Of a stretch of 64,000 nucleotides of DNA, positions 46,556-56,499 are shown piece by piece. A model generated the notes under the pieces. It worked only from the letters and a program-made list of their open reading frames with translations, had not been told where the DNA came from and did no database searches. Source of the stretch: Pseudomonas thermotolerans DSM 14292 (GTDB lineage Bacteria > Pseudomonadota > Gammaproteobacteria > Pseudomonadales > Pseudomonadaceae); assembly GCF_000364625.1 (NCBI RefSeq), contig NZ_KB822607.1, positions 1-64,000 on the forward strand, in the 5' to 3' direction. Each line of letters starts with the position of its first letter. Positions within the stretch are counted from its first letter, which is position 1. Position numbers and translations under genes: made by a program.

Positions 46556-47806
46556 TCAGCCCAACTTGATGTTGCTGGCGCCGACGAAGCGGTCGTACAC
46601 CCAGTAGAGGAGCAGGATCAGCGCCAGCAGCAGCGAGCCTAGGGCGGCGGCCAGCTCCCAGTTGTTCGACGACTGCATGTGGAAGGCGATCAGGTTGCTG
46701 ATCATCTGCCCGTCGGTGCCGCCGACCAGCGCCGGGGTGATGTAGTAGCCCACGGAGATGATGAACACCAGCAGCGCCCCGGCGCTCAGCCCCGGCAGGG
46801 TCATCGGGAAGTAGATGCGCGCGAAGGCCGGCAGCGGCCGGTCGCCAAGGCTCAGGGCGGCGCGCAGGTAGCTGGGGTCGATGCCGCGCATCACGCTGTA
46901 CAGCGGCAGGACCATGAACGGCAGGAGGATGTGGGTCATGGCCACCACGGTGGCGAAGGAGGTGTAGAGCATCTCCAGGGGCTCGTCGAGAAGGCCGCTG
47001 GCGAGCAGCGTGGAGTTGATCACCCCGTTGGTCTGCAGCAGGGCGATCCACGCCGTGGTGCGCACCAGCAGGGAGGTCCAGAACGGCAGCAGGACCAGCA
47101 CCAGGAGCAGGTTGGCGCGGTTCTCCGGCAGGCTGGCCAGGTAGTAGGACAGCGGGTAGCCGAGCAGGGCGCAGAGCAGGGTGATGATCAGCGCCAGGGT
47201 CAGGGTCTTGCTGTACAGCTTGAGGTAGATCTGGGTATCGCGGGGGCGGATGCCTTCGTCCGGGTGCCGCTCCAGGTCCAGGGCGGTCAGGTAGTAGTCG
47301 TAGGTGTAGGTCATGCCGGCGCGCTTGATGGCGTACCACACCTCGCTGCGCGACCAGTTGCGGTGAGCCTTGAGCAGGGTCGGCACGCCGTCCGTGGCGA
47401 GCTGTTCCGGCTGGAGACGGCCGAGCTGCCGGGCGCTGCTCTTGACCACGCTGGACATCCCGGAGAAGGCGCGGTTCAGCTCCTCGGCCAGGCGCCCGGA
47501 CTGCCGCTTCCTGGCCAGGGCGTGCAGCTCCTCGGCGAATACCGCGAGGCTGGCCTCGTCGGGCAGGCCGTGCTCGTCCCAGCGTTGCAGTTCGGCAATG
47601 GTGCGCGGGATCAGTTCGCTGACCGTGGGGTGGTGGACGCTGCGCCAGAGCATGCTGGCGATGGGCGCGACGAAGGCCAGGAGGATGAACAGCAGCAGCG
47701 GCAGCACGAACAGCAGGGCGGTGAGCCGCTTGCGCCGCCGGGCACGGGCGGCCTGGCCGGCTTCCTGGGCGGTCAGGGAATGCAGAAGGGCGCCGCGGGC
47801 AGGCAT
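46556..47806 (-). CDS. Polyamine-type ABC importer permease (PotB-like) with long insert
   Basis: This 416-residue permease starts MPARGALLHSLTAQEAGQAA. The first membrane segment is RLTALLFVLPLLLFILLAFV (about 26-45). About 160 polar residues follow (about 55-215), containing RNWSRSEVWYAIKRAG and DEGIRPRDTQIYLKLYSK, before the standard permease core begins near TLTLALIITLLCALLGYPLS. The coupling motif is AALSLGDRPLPAFARIYFPM. Standard PotB is near 285 residues, so the insert is a distinct periplasmic domain. Confidence 0.85.
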   Translation of the reverse strand: MPARGALLHSLTAQEAGQAARARRRKRLTALLFVLPLLLFILLAFVAPIASMLWRSVHHPTVSELIPRTIAELQRWDEHGLPDEASLAVFAEELHALARKRQSGRLAEELNRAFSGMSSVVKSSARQLGRLQPEQLATDGVPTLLKAHRNWSRSEVWYAIKRAGMTYTYDYYLTALDLERHPDEGIRPRDTQIYLKLYSKTLTLALIITLLCALLGYPLSYYLASLPENRANLLLVLVLLPFWTSLLVRTTAWIALLQTNGVINSTLLASGLLDEPLEMLYTSFATVVAMTHILLPFMVLPLYSVMRGIDPSYLRAALSLGDRPLPAFARIYFPMTLPGLSAGALLVFIISVGYYITPALVGGTDGQMISNLIAFHMQSSNNWELAAALGSLLLALILLLYWVYDRFVGASNIKLG

Positions 47807-47853
47807 GGCTTCTCCTCAGGCCGCCCCGCCGCGAGGATGGGACGGCTGCCGGT

Positions 47854-48927
47854 TCAGTTCAGGAGCCACTCGTTGAACTTCTCGCCGAGCGCCTCGCCGT
47901 GGTCGGCCCAGAACTCCGAGCCGGCCTTGATGCCCTTGTCCAGATGGGCGGTGGGCAGGTGCGGCGCGGCGGTCTGATCGGCCAGCGGCATGGACGACTT
48001 GCGGGTCGGACCGTAGGCCACGTCCGGCATGCCGGCCAGCGGCTTGGAGCCGGTGGCGTAGGCGATGAACTGCATGGCCAGGTCCTTCTTCGGGGTGCCC
48101 TTGACGATGGCCCAGGCATCCAGGTCGTAGACGTGGCCGTCCCAGACGATCACGAAGGGTTTCTTCTCCTGGCGGATGGAGTCGTAGAAGCGCCCGTTGG
48201 CCGACTGCACCAGCACCGCGCCACCATCGTTGAGCAGCTGCGGGGCCTGCGACCAGGAGTCGAACCAGACCAAGTCCTTCTTGATGCTGGCGAGCTTGTC
48301 GAAGGCGCGCTGCTGGCCTTCCGGGGTGGCGAGTACCTCGTAGACCTCCGCCGGCGGCACGCCGTCGGCCATCAGTGCCCATTCCAGATTGACCTGCGGA
48401 CGCTTGCGCATGGCGCGCTTGCCGGGGATCTTCGCGGTGTCGAAGAAGTCCTTGATGGTCTCCGGCTTGACGCTGCCGATGGTCCGCTCGTTGTAGGCGA
48501 ACACCACCGACCAGACGATGTTGCCGATCGCGCACTCGCTGGCCAGGGCCTCGGGGATGAAGTCCTGCTCGGCCGGGGTGCCGTCCACGCCGGCCGGCAG
48601 GAAGTCGCGCGGGAGCTCCTCGAGCAGCCCTTCGGAGCAGGCCCGTTCGAGGTCGATCACCTCGAAGTCGACCACGTCCCACTGGATGTTGCCGGACTCC
48701 ACCTGCGCCTTGATCTCGGCGACGCCGCCGGTGTAGTCCTCGAACAGCACCTTGACCCCGGTGTCCTTCTGGAAGGGGTCGACGACGTGCTTCTTCTGCG
48801 CCGCGCCATAGGCGCCGCCCCAGGACACCACGGTCAGGGAATCCTGCGCGGCGGCGCCGAAGGAGGCCATTGCCAGGGCGGCCGTGAGGGCGAACGCGGA
48901 AACGCTGGTGGTCAATGATCTAGCCAT
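47854..48927 (-). CDS. Periplasmic polyamine-type substrate-binding protein (PotD-like)
   Basis: The 357-residue protein has a signal peptide (MARSLTTSVSAFALTAALAM to AAAQ). The mature part starts DSLTVVSWGGAYGAAQKKHV, with the PotD-family SWGGAY pattern. Later, DVVDFEVIDLERACSEG and LVQSANGRFYDSIRQEKKPF are family blocks. It is third in function but second in gene order (ATPase, binding protein, permease, permease), with 47 bases to the first permease. Confidence 0.85.
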   Translation of the reverse strand: MARSLTTSVSAFALTAALAMASFGAAAQDSLTVVSWGGAYGAAQKKHVVDPFQKDTGVKVLFEDYTGGVAEIKAQVESGNIQWDVVDFEVIDLERACSEGLLEELPRDFLPAGVDGTPAEQDFIPEALASECAIGNIVWSVVFAYNERTIGSVKPETIKDFFDTAKIPGKRAMRKRPQVNLEWALMADGVPPAEVYEVLATPEGQQRAFDKLASIKKDLVWFDSWSQAPQLLNDGGAVLVQSANGRFYDSIRQEKKPFVIVWDGHVYDLDAWAIVKGTPKKDLAMQFIAYATGSKPLAGMPDVAYGPTRKSSMPLADQTAAPHLPTAHLDKGIKAGSEFWADHGEALGEKFNEWLLN

Positions 48928-48966
48928 TGTTGTTGTGCTCCATTGCCATTGCGGGGGTGATCCTGG

Positions 48967-50076
48967 TCAGCTTGGGGTCGGCGCCTCCGGGCGATCCAGC
49001 GCCTGGCTGTCCTGGGGCAGCCAGGCCAGGGAGATCTCCTGCTGGGGCTCCAGGCGCGGGGCCGAGCTGTCGTTCATGTTCTTCACCACCAGCTCGGTGC
49101 CGTCGGCGGTTGCGAAGTGGTAGCGGATGTATTCGCCGACGTAGTGACTGGTCAGGAAGCGCGCGCGGACCTGGTTGCCGGCATTGCCCAGGCGGTCGGT
49201 GAAGGTCAGCTTCTCCGGGCGCACCGACACCGTGGTCGGCTGGCCCACCTGGGTGCAGTTGGCCTTGCGCGCACGCACCAGGGCGCCGTCGCTGAGGCGC
49301 ACGCTGACCTCCTGATCGTCCACTGCCTCGATGCGCCCGCTGAGCTTGTTGCTCTCGCCGATGAAATCGGCGACGAACAGGTTGGCCGGGCGCTCGTAGA
49401 GCACGTGGGGCGGCGCGCACTGCTGGACGATGCCCTGGTTGAACACGGCGATGCGGTCGCTCATGGTCAGCGCCTCGGTCTGGTCGTGGGTGACGTAGAT
49501 CACCGTGAAGCCGAGCTGCTCGTGGAGGCGTTTGATCTCGAACTGCATCTGCTCGCGCAGCTTCTTGTCCAGGGCGCCCAGGGGTTCGTCCATGAGCACG
49601 ATGTCCGGGGCGAAGATCAGCGCGCGGGCCAGCGCCACGCGCTGCCGCTGGCCGCCGGAGAGCTGCCCGGGGTAGCGGTTGGCGAAGTCCTGCAGCTCGA
49701 CCAGCGCCAGGTACTCGTTGACCTTGGCGTTGATCGCCTGGCGGGGCTGCTTGCGGATCTTCAGCGGGTAGGCGAGGTTCTCGCGGATGGTCATGTGCGG
49801 GAACAGCGCGTACTGCTGGAAGACCATGCCGATGTTGCGTTCGTAGGGGGGGATGCTGGTGACCTGGCGGCCGTTGATGAGGATCTCGCCGCTGGTCACG
49901 TCCTCGAAGCCGGCGAGCATCATCAGGCAGGTGGTCTTGCCGGAGCCGGAGGGGCCGAGCAGGGTGATGAACTCGCCCTTGGCCACCTCGAGGTTGAAGT
50001 CCTTGACCACCAGGGTCCTGTGGTCGTAGGTCTTCTTGACCTGGATGAACTGCAGGAACGCCTTATCCCCAGCCAT
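48967..50076 (-). CDS. ABC importer ATPase (PotA-like)
   Basis: The 369-residue ATPase starts MAGDKAFLQFIQVKKTYDHR. Walker A is GPSGSGKTT, the signature LSGGQRQRVALARAL, Walker B VLMDEPLGALD, and the H-loop YVTHDQTEA. A TOBE domain follows from about residue 240. It is the first gene of the four-gene import operon (39-base gap to the binding protein). The start at 50076 has a GGGGAGAG ribosome site; the upstream start at 50181 has not. Confidence 0.9.
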   Translation of the reverse strand: MAGDKAFLQFIQVKKTYDHRTLVVKDFNLEVAKGEFITLLGPSGSGKTTCLMMLAGFEDVTSGEILINGRQVTSIPPYERNIGMVFQQYALFPHMTIRENLAYPLKIRKQPRQAINAKVNEYLALVELQDFANRYPGQLSGGQRQRVALARALIFAPDIVLMDEPLGALDKKLREQMQFEIKRLHEQLGFTVIYVTHDQTEALTMSDRIAVFNQGIVQQCAPPHVLYERPANLFVADFIGESNKLSGRIEAVDDQEVSVRLSDGALVRARKANCTQVGQPTTVSVRPEKLTFTDRLGNAGNQVRARFLTSHYVGEYIRYHFATADGTELVVKNMNDSSAPRLEPQQEISLAWLPQDSQALDRPEAPTPS

Positions 50077-50377
50077 ATCTCTCCCCGATGATCTGGCCCG
50101 GACCGCGCTGGCGCAGGTCCGCCTGGATGAAGCCCTGGCCTGCCCGCCCGGGGCCGGCCCTCGTCTGCACTGGGTCGTCATCGCCTGACGGGGACGCGCA
50201 TGGCCGGCTTACCGCGACACGGCTGGCGTCCCGGCAGGTACTGCAGGGATGCGATGAGCGTGGCAGGTGACTACAGGATAGACGGCAGATGAGCGCCGCG
50301 CCCGACGGCGCAAGCGCCGGGGGAGCAGCGCAGGCGACAGGACGGGCTGCCGGCCGTGCGACCGGCAGCCGCGGGGC
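50077..50377. other. Intergenic region between the ABC ATPase and rlmI
   Basis: The 301-base stretch has the ribosome site of the ATPase gene and a hairpin past rlmI (GGCTGCCGG 50345-50353 with CCGGCAGCC 50362-50370, no T-run). No gene or convincing promoter was seen. Confidence 0.4.
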
Positions 50378-51574
50378 CTAGCCGTTGGGCAGCAGCCGGC
50401 AGGTCAGGCTCTTGATGTAGCGGGTCTCGGGGATCGCCGGGTGCACCGGATGGTCCGGACCCTGGCCGCCGCGCTCGAGCAGCTGGATGTTGCGGTCCAG
50501 GTGGCGGGCGCTCTGCAGCAGGATGTTCTGCAGGTCCTCCTCCGGCAGGTGCATGGAGCAGGAGGCGCTGACCAGGATGCCGTCCTTGCTGAGCAGGCGC
50601 ATGGCCTGCTCGTTGAGGCGCCGATAGGCGGCCTCGCCGTTCTTCAGGTCCTTCTTGCGCTTGATGAAGGCGGGCGGGTCGGCGATCACCACGTCGAAGC
50701 GCTCCTCGGCGGCCTTCAGCTCCCTGAGGGCCTCGAACACGTCGCCTTCCACGCAGGTCATCTTCTCCGCCACGCCGTTCAGGCTGGCGTTGCGCTCCAC
50801 GCCGTCCAGGGCCAGGCCGGAGCCGTCCACGCACATCACCTCGCTGGCGCCGAAGACCGCGGCCTGCACGCCCCAGCCGCCGATGTAGCTGAACAGGTCG
50901 AGGACCCGCTTGCCCTTCACGTAGGAAGCCAGGCGTGCGCGGTTCAGACGGTGGTCATAGAACCAGCCGGTCTTCTGCCCGGCCAGCACCGGGGCCTGGA
51001 ACTTCACACCGTTCTCCTCCAGGGCCACCCAGTCCGGCACCTGGCCGTGGACGGTCGTCACGTAGCGCTCCAGCCCCTCGGCGTCGCGCGCCGCGGAGTC
51101 GTTCTTGAAGAGGATGCCGCTGGGCTTGAGGACCTGCACCAGGGCGGCGATCACCGCGTCGCGGTGGCGCTCCATGGTGGCGCTGGCCAGCTGCACCACG
51201 AGGATGTCGAAGAAACGGTCCACCACCAGGCCGGGAAGCAGGTCGGAGTCGCCGTACACCAGGCGGTAGCAGGGCACCTCGAAGAGCCGCTCGCGCAGCG
51301 ACAGGGCGACGTTCAGGCGGTGTACCAGCAGCGACTTGTCGAAGCCGTGCTTGCCGTCGCGGGACAGCAGGCGCGCGCAGATCAGGTTGTTCGGGCTGAC
51401 CCCGACCACCCCCAGCGGCTTGCCGTTGGCCGCCTCCAGCTGGGCCAGGTCGCCGGGCTGGAAGGCCGTCAGAGGCGTGGCGGCGACATCGACCTCGTTG
51501 CTGAAGACCCACAGGTGGCCGGCGCGCAGGCGGCGGTCGGCATTGGCTTTGAGGCGCAGGCTGGGCAGCGACAT
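50378..51574 (-). CDS. rlmI: 23S rRNA m5C1962 methyltransferase RlmI
   Basis: The 398-residue SAM-dependent enzyme starts MSLPSLRLKANADRRLRAGH. An N-terminal PUA domain is followed by an EEHEE region and the methyltransferase core. Motif I is VLDLFSYIGGWGVQAAVFGA, and the catalytic region is VIADPPAFIKRKKDLKNGEA with the later SASCSMH. Divergent from the HDOD gene. The family assignment over the paralogue RlmK is by length and the single methyltransferase domain. Confidence 0.85.
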   Translation of the reverse strand: MSLPSLRLKANADRRLRAGHLWVFSNEVDVAATPLTAFQPGDLAQLEAANGKPLGVVGVSPNNLICARLLSRDGKHGFDKSLLVHRLNVALSLRERLFEVPCYRLVYGDSDLLPGLVVDRFFDILVVQLASATMERHRDAVIAALVQVLKPSGILFKNDSAARDAEGLERYVTTVHGQVPDWVALEENGVKFQAPVLAGQKTGWFYDHRLNRARLASYVKGKRVLDLFSYIGGWGVQAAVFGASEVMCVDGSGLALDGVERNASLNGVAEKMTCVEGDVFEALRELKAAEERFDVVIADPPAFIKRKKDLKNGEAAYRRLNEQAMRLLSKDGILVSASCSMHLPEEDLQNILLQSARHLDRNIQLLERGGQGPDHPVHPAIPETRYIKSLTCRLLPNG

Positions 51575-51747
51575 GGACAGGACTCCGGGGAAAAGAGCGC
51601 GATTATAGAGCAAGCCCGGCCGACCGACGCCCCATCCGCCGGAAAGCGCCGCGCTTCGATCCCTCAACTTCCGCGCCGGCAGGCCGATAGGGGAGGGACG
51701 TGCCCGCGCCGGGCGCATTGCCCGTGGGTGAAATGGCGCACAGTTGC

Positions 51748-51753
51748 TAGACT
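51748..51753 (+). promoter_or_regulatory. Candidate extended -10 (TGCTAGACT) for the HDOD gene
   Basis: TAGACT preceded by TGC gives an extended -10, 26 bases before the start codon. No clear -35 is present at the expected distance. Confidence 0.35.
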
Positions 51754-51778
51754 GCGCGCTTCACATCGAGCAGTCACG

Positions 51779-52645
51779 ATGAGCCAGGAACTTTCCCCCG
51801 AACTGATTCAACAGGTGCTGCAGGGCATCAGCGTGCCGCCGCAGCCGCAGATCATGGTCGACCTGCAGATGGAGCAGGTCATGCCCAACCCCGACCTGAA
51901 GACCATCGCCCGTCTGATCGGCCAGGACCCGGGACTCTCCGGGGCCCTGCTGAAGATCGTCAACTCGCCCTACTTCGGCCTGGCCAACCGCGTCGGCTCG
52001 ATCCAGCACGCGGTCAACCTCTTGGGCAGCCGCTCGGTGATCAACATGATCAACGCGCTGTCGATCAAGAGCGAGATGAGCGACGAGACCATCGTCACCC
52101 TCAACCGCTTCTGGGACAACGCCCAGGACGTGGCCATGACCTGCCTGACCCTGGCCAAGCGCATCGGCTGCGAGGCGGTGGACGAAGCCTACTCCCTGGG
52201 CCTGTTCCACAACTGCGGCATCCCGCTGATGCTCAAGCGCTTCCCGCAGTACATGACGGTGCTCGAGGAGTCCTATGCCAGCGCTAGTGCCGAGCGTCGC
52301 ATCGTCGACACCGAGAACCGCCTGCTCAATACCAACCACGCGGTGGTCGGCTACTACACGGCGCGCTCCTGGAACCTGCCGCAGCACCTCTGCGAGGCCA
52401 TCGCCTACCACCACAACTGCCGCGCCCTGTTCGCCGAGGACAGCGGTCGCGACGTGCAGTTGAAGAACCTCCTGGCGATCCTCAAGATGGCCGAGCACAT
52501 CTGCGAGTCCTACCGGGTGCTCGCCGATCAGGACGTCGACCTGGAATGGGAGGCGATCCGCGAACTGGTGCTCGACTACGTCGGCCTCACCGAGTACGAC
52601 TTCGAGAACCTCAAGGAAAGCATCCGCGAACTGAGCCGCTACTGA
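51779..52645 (+). CDS. HDOD domain protein
   Basis: The 288-residue protein has an HDOD domain, a relative of HD phosphohydrolases lacking full metal ligands, seen as [40 protein letters not shown] and [21 protein letters not shown] degenerate HD-like [20 protein letters not shown] is near residue 140. HDOD proteins act in signal transduction and are often linked to cyclic-di-GMP or stress. It starts at the ATG at 51779. mutM begins 11 bases past its stop, probably a shared transcript. Confidence 0.9.
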   Translation: MSQELSPELIQQVLQGISVPPQPQIMVDLQMEQVMPNPDLKTIARLIGQDPGLSGALLKIVNSPYFGLANRVGSIQHAVNLLGSRSVINMINALSIKSEMSDETIVTLNRFWDNAQDVAMTCLTLAKRIGCEAVDEAYSLGLFHNCGIPLMLKRFPQYMTVLEESYASASAERRIVDTENRLLNTNHAVVGYYTARSWNLPQHLCEAIAYHHNCRALFAEDSGRDVQLKNLLAILKMAEHICESYRVLADQDVDLEWEAIRELVLDYVGLTEYDFENLKESIRELSRY

Positions 52646-52656
52646 GTCCCGAGTCC

Positions 52657-53469
52657 ATGCCCGAACTGCCCGAAGTCGAAACCACCCGCCGAGGCATCGA
52701 GCCGTACCTCAAGGGCCAGCGCGTCAGCCGCGTGCTGGTCCGTGAGCGGCGCCTGCGCTGGCCGATCCCCGAGGACCTCGACGTGCGCCTCTCCGGACAG
52801 CGCATTCAGGCCGTGGAGCGGCGCGCCAAGTACCTGCTGATCCGCGCCGAGAGCGGCACCCTGATCGGTCACCTGGGCATGTCCGGCAGCCTGCGTCTGG
52901 TGGAGTGCGGTCTGCCGGCGGGCCGCCACGAGCACGTGGATATCGAGCTGGAGTCCGGCCTGGCGCTGCGCTACACCGACCCGCGACGCTTCGGTGCGCT
53001 GCTCTGGAGCCAGGACCCGCTGCACCACGAGCTGCTCGCCCGGCTCGGTCCCGAGCCCCTCGGCGAGGAGTTCGACGGCGAGCGCCTGTACCAGCTGTCG
53101 CGTGGCAAGCAACTGGCGGTGAAGCCCTTCATCATGGACAACGCGGTGGTGGTCGGGGTCGGCAACATCTACGCGACCGAGGCGCTGTTCGCCGCCGGCA
53201 TCGATCCGCGGCGTCCCGCCGGCTCCATCGCTCGGGCCCGCTACCTGCGCCTGGGCGAGGCGATCAAGCGGATCCTCGCTCAGGCCATCGAGTGCGGTGG
53301 CACCACCCTGCGCGACTTCGTCGGCGGCGACGGCAAGCCCGGCTACTTCCAGCAAGAACTGTTCGTCTACGGGCGCGCCGGGGAGTTCTGCAAGAGCTGC
53401 GGCAGCACCCTGCGGGAGACCAGACTCGGCCAGCGTGCCAGCGTATACTGCCCGCGCTGCCAGCGCTGA
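52657..53469 (+). CDS. mutM: Formamidopyrimidine-DNA glycosylase
   Basis: The 270-residue repair enzyme removes 8-oxoguanine and Fapy lesions. The catalytic Pro and Glu lie at the start [52 protein letters not shown] and the C-terminal zinc finger (CKSCG ... CPRCQ) complete the family set. The length is canonical. It probably shares a transcript with the HDOD gene. Confidence 0.95.
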   Translation: MPELPEVETTRRGIEPYLKGQRVSRVLVRERRLRWPIPEDLDVRLSGQRIQAVERRAKYLLIRAESGTLIGHLGMSGSLRLVECGLPAGRHEHVDIELESGLALRYTDPRRFGALLWSQDPLHHELLARLGPEPLGEEFDGERLYQLSRGKQLAVKPFIMDNAVVVGVGNIYATEALFAAGIDPRRPAGSIARARYLRLGEAIKRILAQAIECGGTTLRDFVGGDGKPGYFQQELFVYGRAGEFCKSCGSTLRETRLGQRASVYCPRCQR

Positions 53470-53513
53470 GTCGGCGCCCGGCAGCCCGTCGTAACCATTC
53501 CAAGAACAAGACC

Positions 53514-54095
53514 GTGGACAACACCAACTACCTCCCTCCCAATCCCTTCGCCGAGTGGGTCGGCCGTACCGTGTTCCGGATCATGGGCTGGCGCATCGAG
53601 GGCGAGTTGCCGGCGCTCGACAAGTTCGTGGTGATCGGCGCCCACCACACTTCCAACTGGGACTTCGTGATCTTCCTCGCCGCCAAGTTCATGCTGCGCC
53701 TCAACGCTCGCTGGTTCGGCAAGCACAGCATCTTCCGCTGGCCGTTCGGCGGTCTGCTGAAGCGCTGGGGCGGCGTGCCGATCCGCCGCGACCGGCAGTC
53801 CAACGTGGTCGATCAGGCCGTCCAGGCATTCCGCCAGCAGCGCCAGTTCATGCTGGTGCTCTCCCCGGAGGGCACCCGCAAGAAGGTGGAGCGCTGGAAG
53901 ACCGGCTTCTACCACATCGCCCGCGGCGCCGGGGTGCCGGTAGTGCTCGCCGCTCTCGACTACCCGGGGCGGCGCATCGTGATCGGCCCGGCCTTCCAGC
54001 CCACCGGCGACGAGGCCGGCGACATGCGGCGGATCCTGGATTTCTACCGGGATTTCGTGCCGAAGAAGCCGCACTACGCCTTTCACGGCGATTGA
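53514..54095 (+). CDS. PlsC-like acyltransferase
   Basis: The 193-residue protein starts at the GTG at 53514 (VDNTNYLPPNPFAEWVGRTV). It has the acyltransferase motif HHTSNWD (HX4D) near 45 and a second motif SPEGTRKKVERWKTGF. GGVPIRRDRQSNVVDQA and FYHIARGAGVPVVLAALDYP match the shorter PlsC-like family of lysophospholipid acyltransferases. It follows mutM by 44 bases. The substrate is unknown. Confidence 0.8.
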   Translation: MDNTNYLPPNPFAEWVGRTVFRIMGWRIEGELPALDKFVVIGAHHTSNWDFVIFLAAKFMLRLNARWFGKHSIFRWPFGGLLKRWGGVPIRRDRQSNVVDQAVQAFRQQRQFMLVLSPEGTRKKVERWKTGFYHIARGAGVPVVLAALDYPGRRIVIGPAFQPTGDEAGDMRRILDFYRDFVPKKPHYAFHGD

Positions 54096-54106
54096 AGGCC
54101 GTCACG

Positions 54107-54134
54107 CTGACACCTCGCGCAGCGCTGTTATAGT
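54107..54134 (+). promoter_or_regulatory. Sigma-70-type promoter
   Basis: CTGACA (54107-54112) and TATAGT (54129-54134) are separated by 16 bases, 45 bases ahead of the small exported-protein gene. Confidence 0.65.
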
Positions 54135-54179
54135 TAGCGAACTGCCACCCTACAAAAACAGACACCGAAGGACCGCCCC

Positions 54180-54521
54180 ATGAATCTGTTTCGCGCAACA
54201 GCTGCTGTAATGGCCCTGACCACCGGTCTGCTGACCTTGCCGGCGAATGCCGGGGCGGCGGTTTCCGAGAATGCCAGCGGCGATCCCCTGTACACCGTCG
54301 AGGCCCCGTCCGGCTACGCCATGGCCGGCGACCTGCTGATCGCCCGGCCGCTGCTGATCGCCGGCACCATCATCGGCACCGGGGTGTTTCTGGTGTCCCT
54401 GCCGTTCAGCGCCCTGGGGGGTAACGTCAAGGAAGCCGGCCAGGCCCTGGTGATCGAGCCTGGCAAGGAGGCCTTCGTGCGCTGCCTGGGCTGCACCAGC
54501 AGCGGCTACAAGCACGACTGA
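54180..54521 (+). CDS. Small exported or membrane protein of unknown function
   Basis: This 113-residue protein has a signal peptide ([26 protein letters not shown], cut near 26). A single membrane-like stretch follows at about 53-80 ([30 protein letters not shown]). Two cysteines lie near the end (RCLGC). A GAAGGA ribosome site precedes the ATG, and it has its own promoter and terminator. No known family was recognised; similar small proteins occur near coaD/ggt in Pseudomonas. Confidence 0.7.
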   Translation: MNLFRATAAVMALTTGLLTLPANAGAAVSENASGDPLYTVEAPSGYAMAGDLLIARPLLIAGTIIGTGVFLVSLPFSALGGNVKEAGQALVIEPGKEAFVRCLGCTSSGYKHD

Positions 54522-54540
54522 TTTTCGCCCGGCCTGCCGG

Positions 54541-54576
54541 CCAGCCCCCGACGCGCGAGCGCCGGGGGCTTTTTCG
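54541..54576 (+). terminator. Terminator after the small exported-protein gene
   Basis: AGCCCCCG (54543-54550 region) pairs with CGGGGGCT (54563-54570 region) across a loop that itself can pair (GCGCGAGCGC), followed by TTTTTCG. It lies just past the stop at 54521. Confidence 0.7.
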
Positions 54577-54653
54577 TGGCCATCCACCCGTCCCAGCCAC
54601 CGCCGTGCTGTGCTCTAATCGCGGGTCTTTTCGGTAGTGGAGAAGCAGGGGAC

Positions 54654-56492
54654 GTGAAACGTTACTTGCACATCGGCGTGCTGTTCCTGATCGGCCTCGC
54701 CCTGGGCTGGTCGTTCTGGGCCAGCGCCGGTTGGCTGCAGCTGTGCGCCGGCCTGGCGCTGTTCCTGTTCGGCATGCAGTGCCTGGAGGAGGGCCTGCGC
54801 CAGCTGGCCGGCAGCCGTCTCGAGCAGTGGCTCGGCAGGAGCACGGCGACACCGCTGAAGGGCATGCTGTTCGGCATCGGCGGCACCATGCTGCTGCAGT
54901 CCACCACCTTGGTGTCGCTGCTGACCATCGCCTTCATCAGCACCGGGCTGATCCAGCTGGCCGGCGGCATCGCCATTCTGCTCGGCGCCAATCTGGGGGC
55001 CACCAGCGGCATCTGGCTGCTGGCCATGGCCGGGCAGAACCTCAGCCTCAGCCCTCTGGCCCTGCCGCTGCTGGTATTCGGCGTGCTGGCCGGCTTCAAC
55101 GGCCCGGCCAGCAAGGCCGGCGGGCGCATCGTGCTGGGCATCGCCTTCATCTTCCTCGGCATCGACCAGATCAAGGACGGTTTCGCCAGCTTCGGCGAGG
55201 GCCTGGACCTGACCGGCTACCAGGCCGACGGCCTGCGTGGCGCCCTGCTGTTCACCGCCATCGGCATGGCGGTCACCGTGGTCCTGCAGTCCAGCCACGC
55301 GACCCTGATGCTGACCCTCGCGGCCCTGGCCGGCGGCCAGCTGGAGCTGGGCCAGAGTCTGGCCATCGCCATCGGCTCCAACGTCGGCAGCAGCGTCACC
55401 ACTGGCTTCGTCGGCTCCCTGGGCGGTAACCGCAGCGGCCAGCGCCTGGCCCTGGCCCATGTGCTGTTCAACCTGGTCACCGGGGTGCTGGCCTTCCTCC
55501 TGCTCGGCCCGCTGACCTGGCTGGTGCTGGCCCTCACCTCGGCCTTCGGCCTGGGCGACAACAGCCTGATTCAGCTGGCGCTGTTCCACACCCTGTTCAA
55601 CACCATGGGCGTGCTGCTGTTCTGGCCGCTGCAGGGGCGTCTGGCCAGGGCGCTGGTGCGCTGGCTGCCGGAGCGTCCGGAGCCGCAGGTGCTGATCACC
55701 GAGCTGGCGGTGGACCACCGGGAGCCGGAGCGCACCCGCGCCCGCTACCTCAGCGAGCGGGCCCTGGACAGCGCCGACGCCGCCGCCGGGGCGGTGGCCC
55801 TGGAGCTGCGCCACCTGGGCCGGCTGAGCCTGGAGGTGATCTGCCACGCCCTCTACCTGCCGGTCGATCAGCTGGCCCGCGCCCAGGGCGACGAGGCCCT
55901 GCTGCAGGCGTGCCCGGCGTCTCGCGGCCTGGATGCCGAAACCCTCTACCAGCGGCACATCAAGGGGGTGTACGGCGACCTGCTGAGCTTCATGGGGCGT
56001 CTCGAGGTGAACCTCGACGAGGCCCACCAGCAGTTCTGGCTGACCTGCCAGGTGGGCGCCCTGCAGCTGGTGGAGGCGGTCAAGGACGCCAAGCACCTGC
56101 AGAAGAACCTCGGCCACTACCTGAACCAGCCGCCTTCGCCGGCGCGTAGCGCCTACGTGGAGCTGCGTCGCCACCTGCTGGCCCTGCTCCATGCCCTTTA
56201 CGAGCTGGCCCGTGCCGACCTCGACGACGAGGCCTGGCGGGCTCGCCTGCAGGCCATCGACGACCGCGCCGCAGACTTCGACGCGGCCTTCCGCGCGCGG
56301 CTGTTCGCCATGGTGCGCAGTCAGGAGCTGGACGGCCTGCAGACCAGCTCGCTGATGAACGACCTGGGCTACGCCAGCCGCATCTTCCAGAGCCTGCGCA
56401 ACGTGCTGCTGCTCAGCGAAGGCCACGAGACCCTGCGCAGCCTGCGGCGCATCCCGGTCAGCGAGGACGAGTCGCCGATCGTCGTCGACTGA
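54654..56492 (+). CDS. Na/Pi cotransporter-type protein with PhoU-like C-terminus
   Basis: The 612-residue protein starts at a GTG (54654) with AGGGG close before it. The N-terminal half is a Na/Pi-cotransporter-II domain with two inverted repeats, each with the QSS/QST signature: MLLQSTTLVSLLTIAF and VVLQSSHATLMLTLAA. About nine membrane segments are seen. The C-terminal 230 residues (from about 385) are helical and PhoU-like. It probably exports or imports phosphate. It lies alone and converges on ggt with only 7 bases between the stops. Confidence 0.85.
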   Translation: MKRYLHIGVLFLIGLALGWSFWASAGWLQLCAGLALFLFGMQCLEEGLRQLAGSRLEQWLGRSTATPLKGMLFGIGGTMLLQSTTLVSLLTIAFISTGLIQLAGGIAILLGANLGATSGIWLLAMAGQNLSLSPLALPLLVFGVLAGFNGPASKAGGRIVLGIAFIFLGIDQIKDGFASFGEGLDLTGYQADGLRGALLFTAIGMAVTVVLQSSHATLMLTLAALAGGQLELGQSLAIAIGSNVGSSVTTGFVGSLGGNRSGQRLALAHVLFNLVTGVLAFLLLGPLTWLVLALTSAFGLGDNSLIQLALFHTLFNTMGVLLFWPLQGRLARALVRWLPERPEPQVLITELAVDHREPERTRARYLSERALDSADAAAGAVALELRHLGRLSLEVICHALYLPVDQLARAQGDEALLQACPASRGLDAETLYQRHIKGVYGDLLSFMGRLEVNLDEAHQQFWLTCQVGALQLVEAVKDAKHLQKNLGHYLNQPPSPARSAYVELRRHLLALLHALYELARADLDDEAWRARLQAIDDRAADFDAAFRARLFAMVRSQELDGLQTSSLMNDLGYASRIFQSLRNVLLLSEGHETLRSLRRIPVSEDESPIVVD

Positions 56493-56499
56493 GCCCGCG

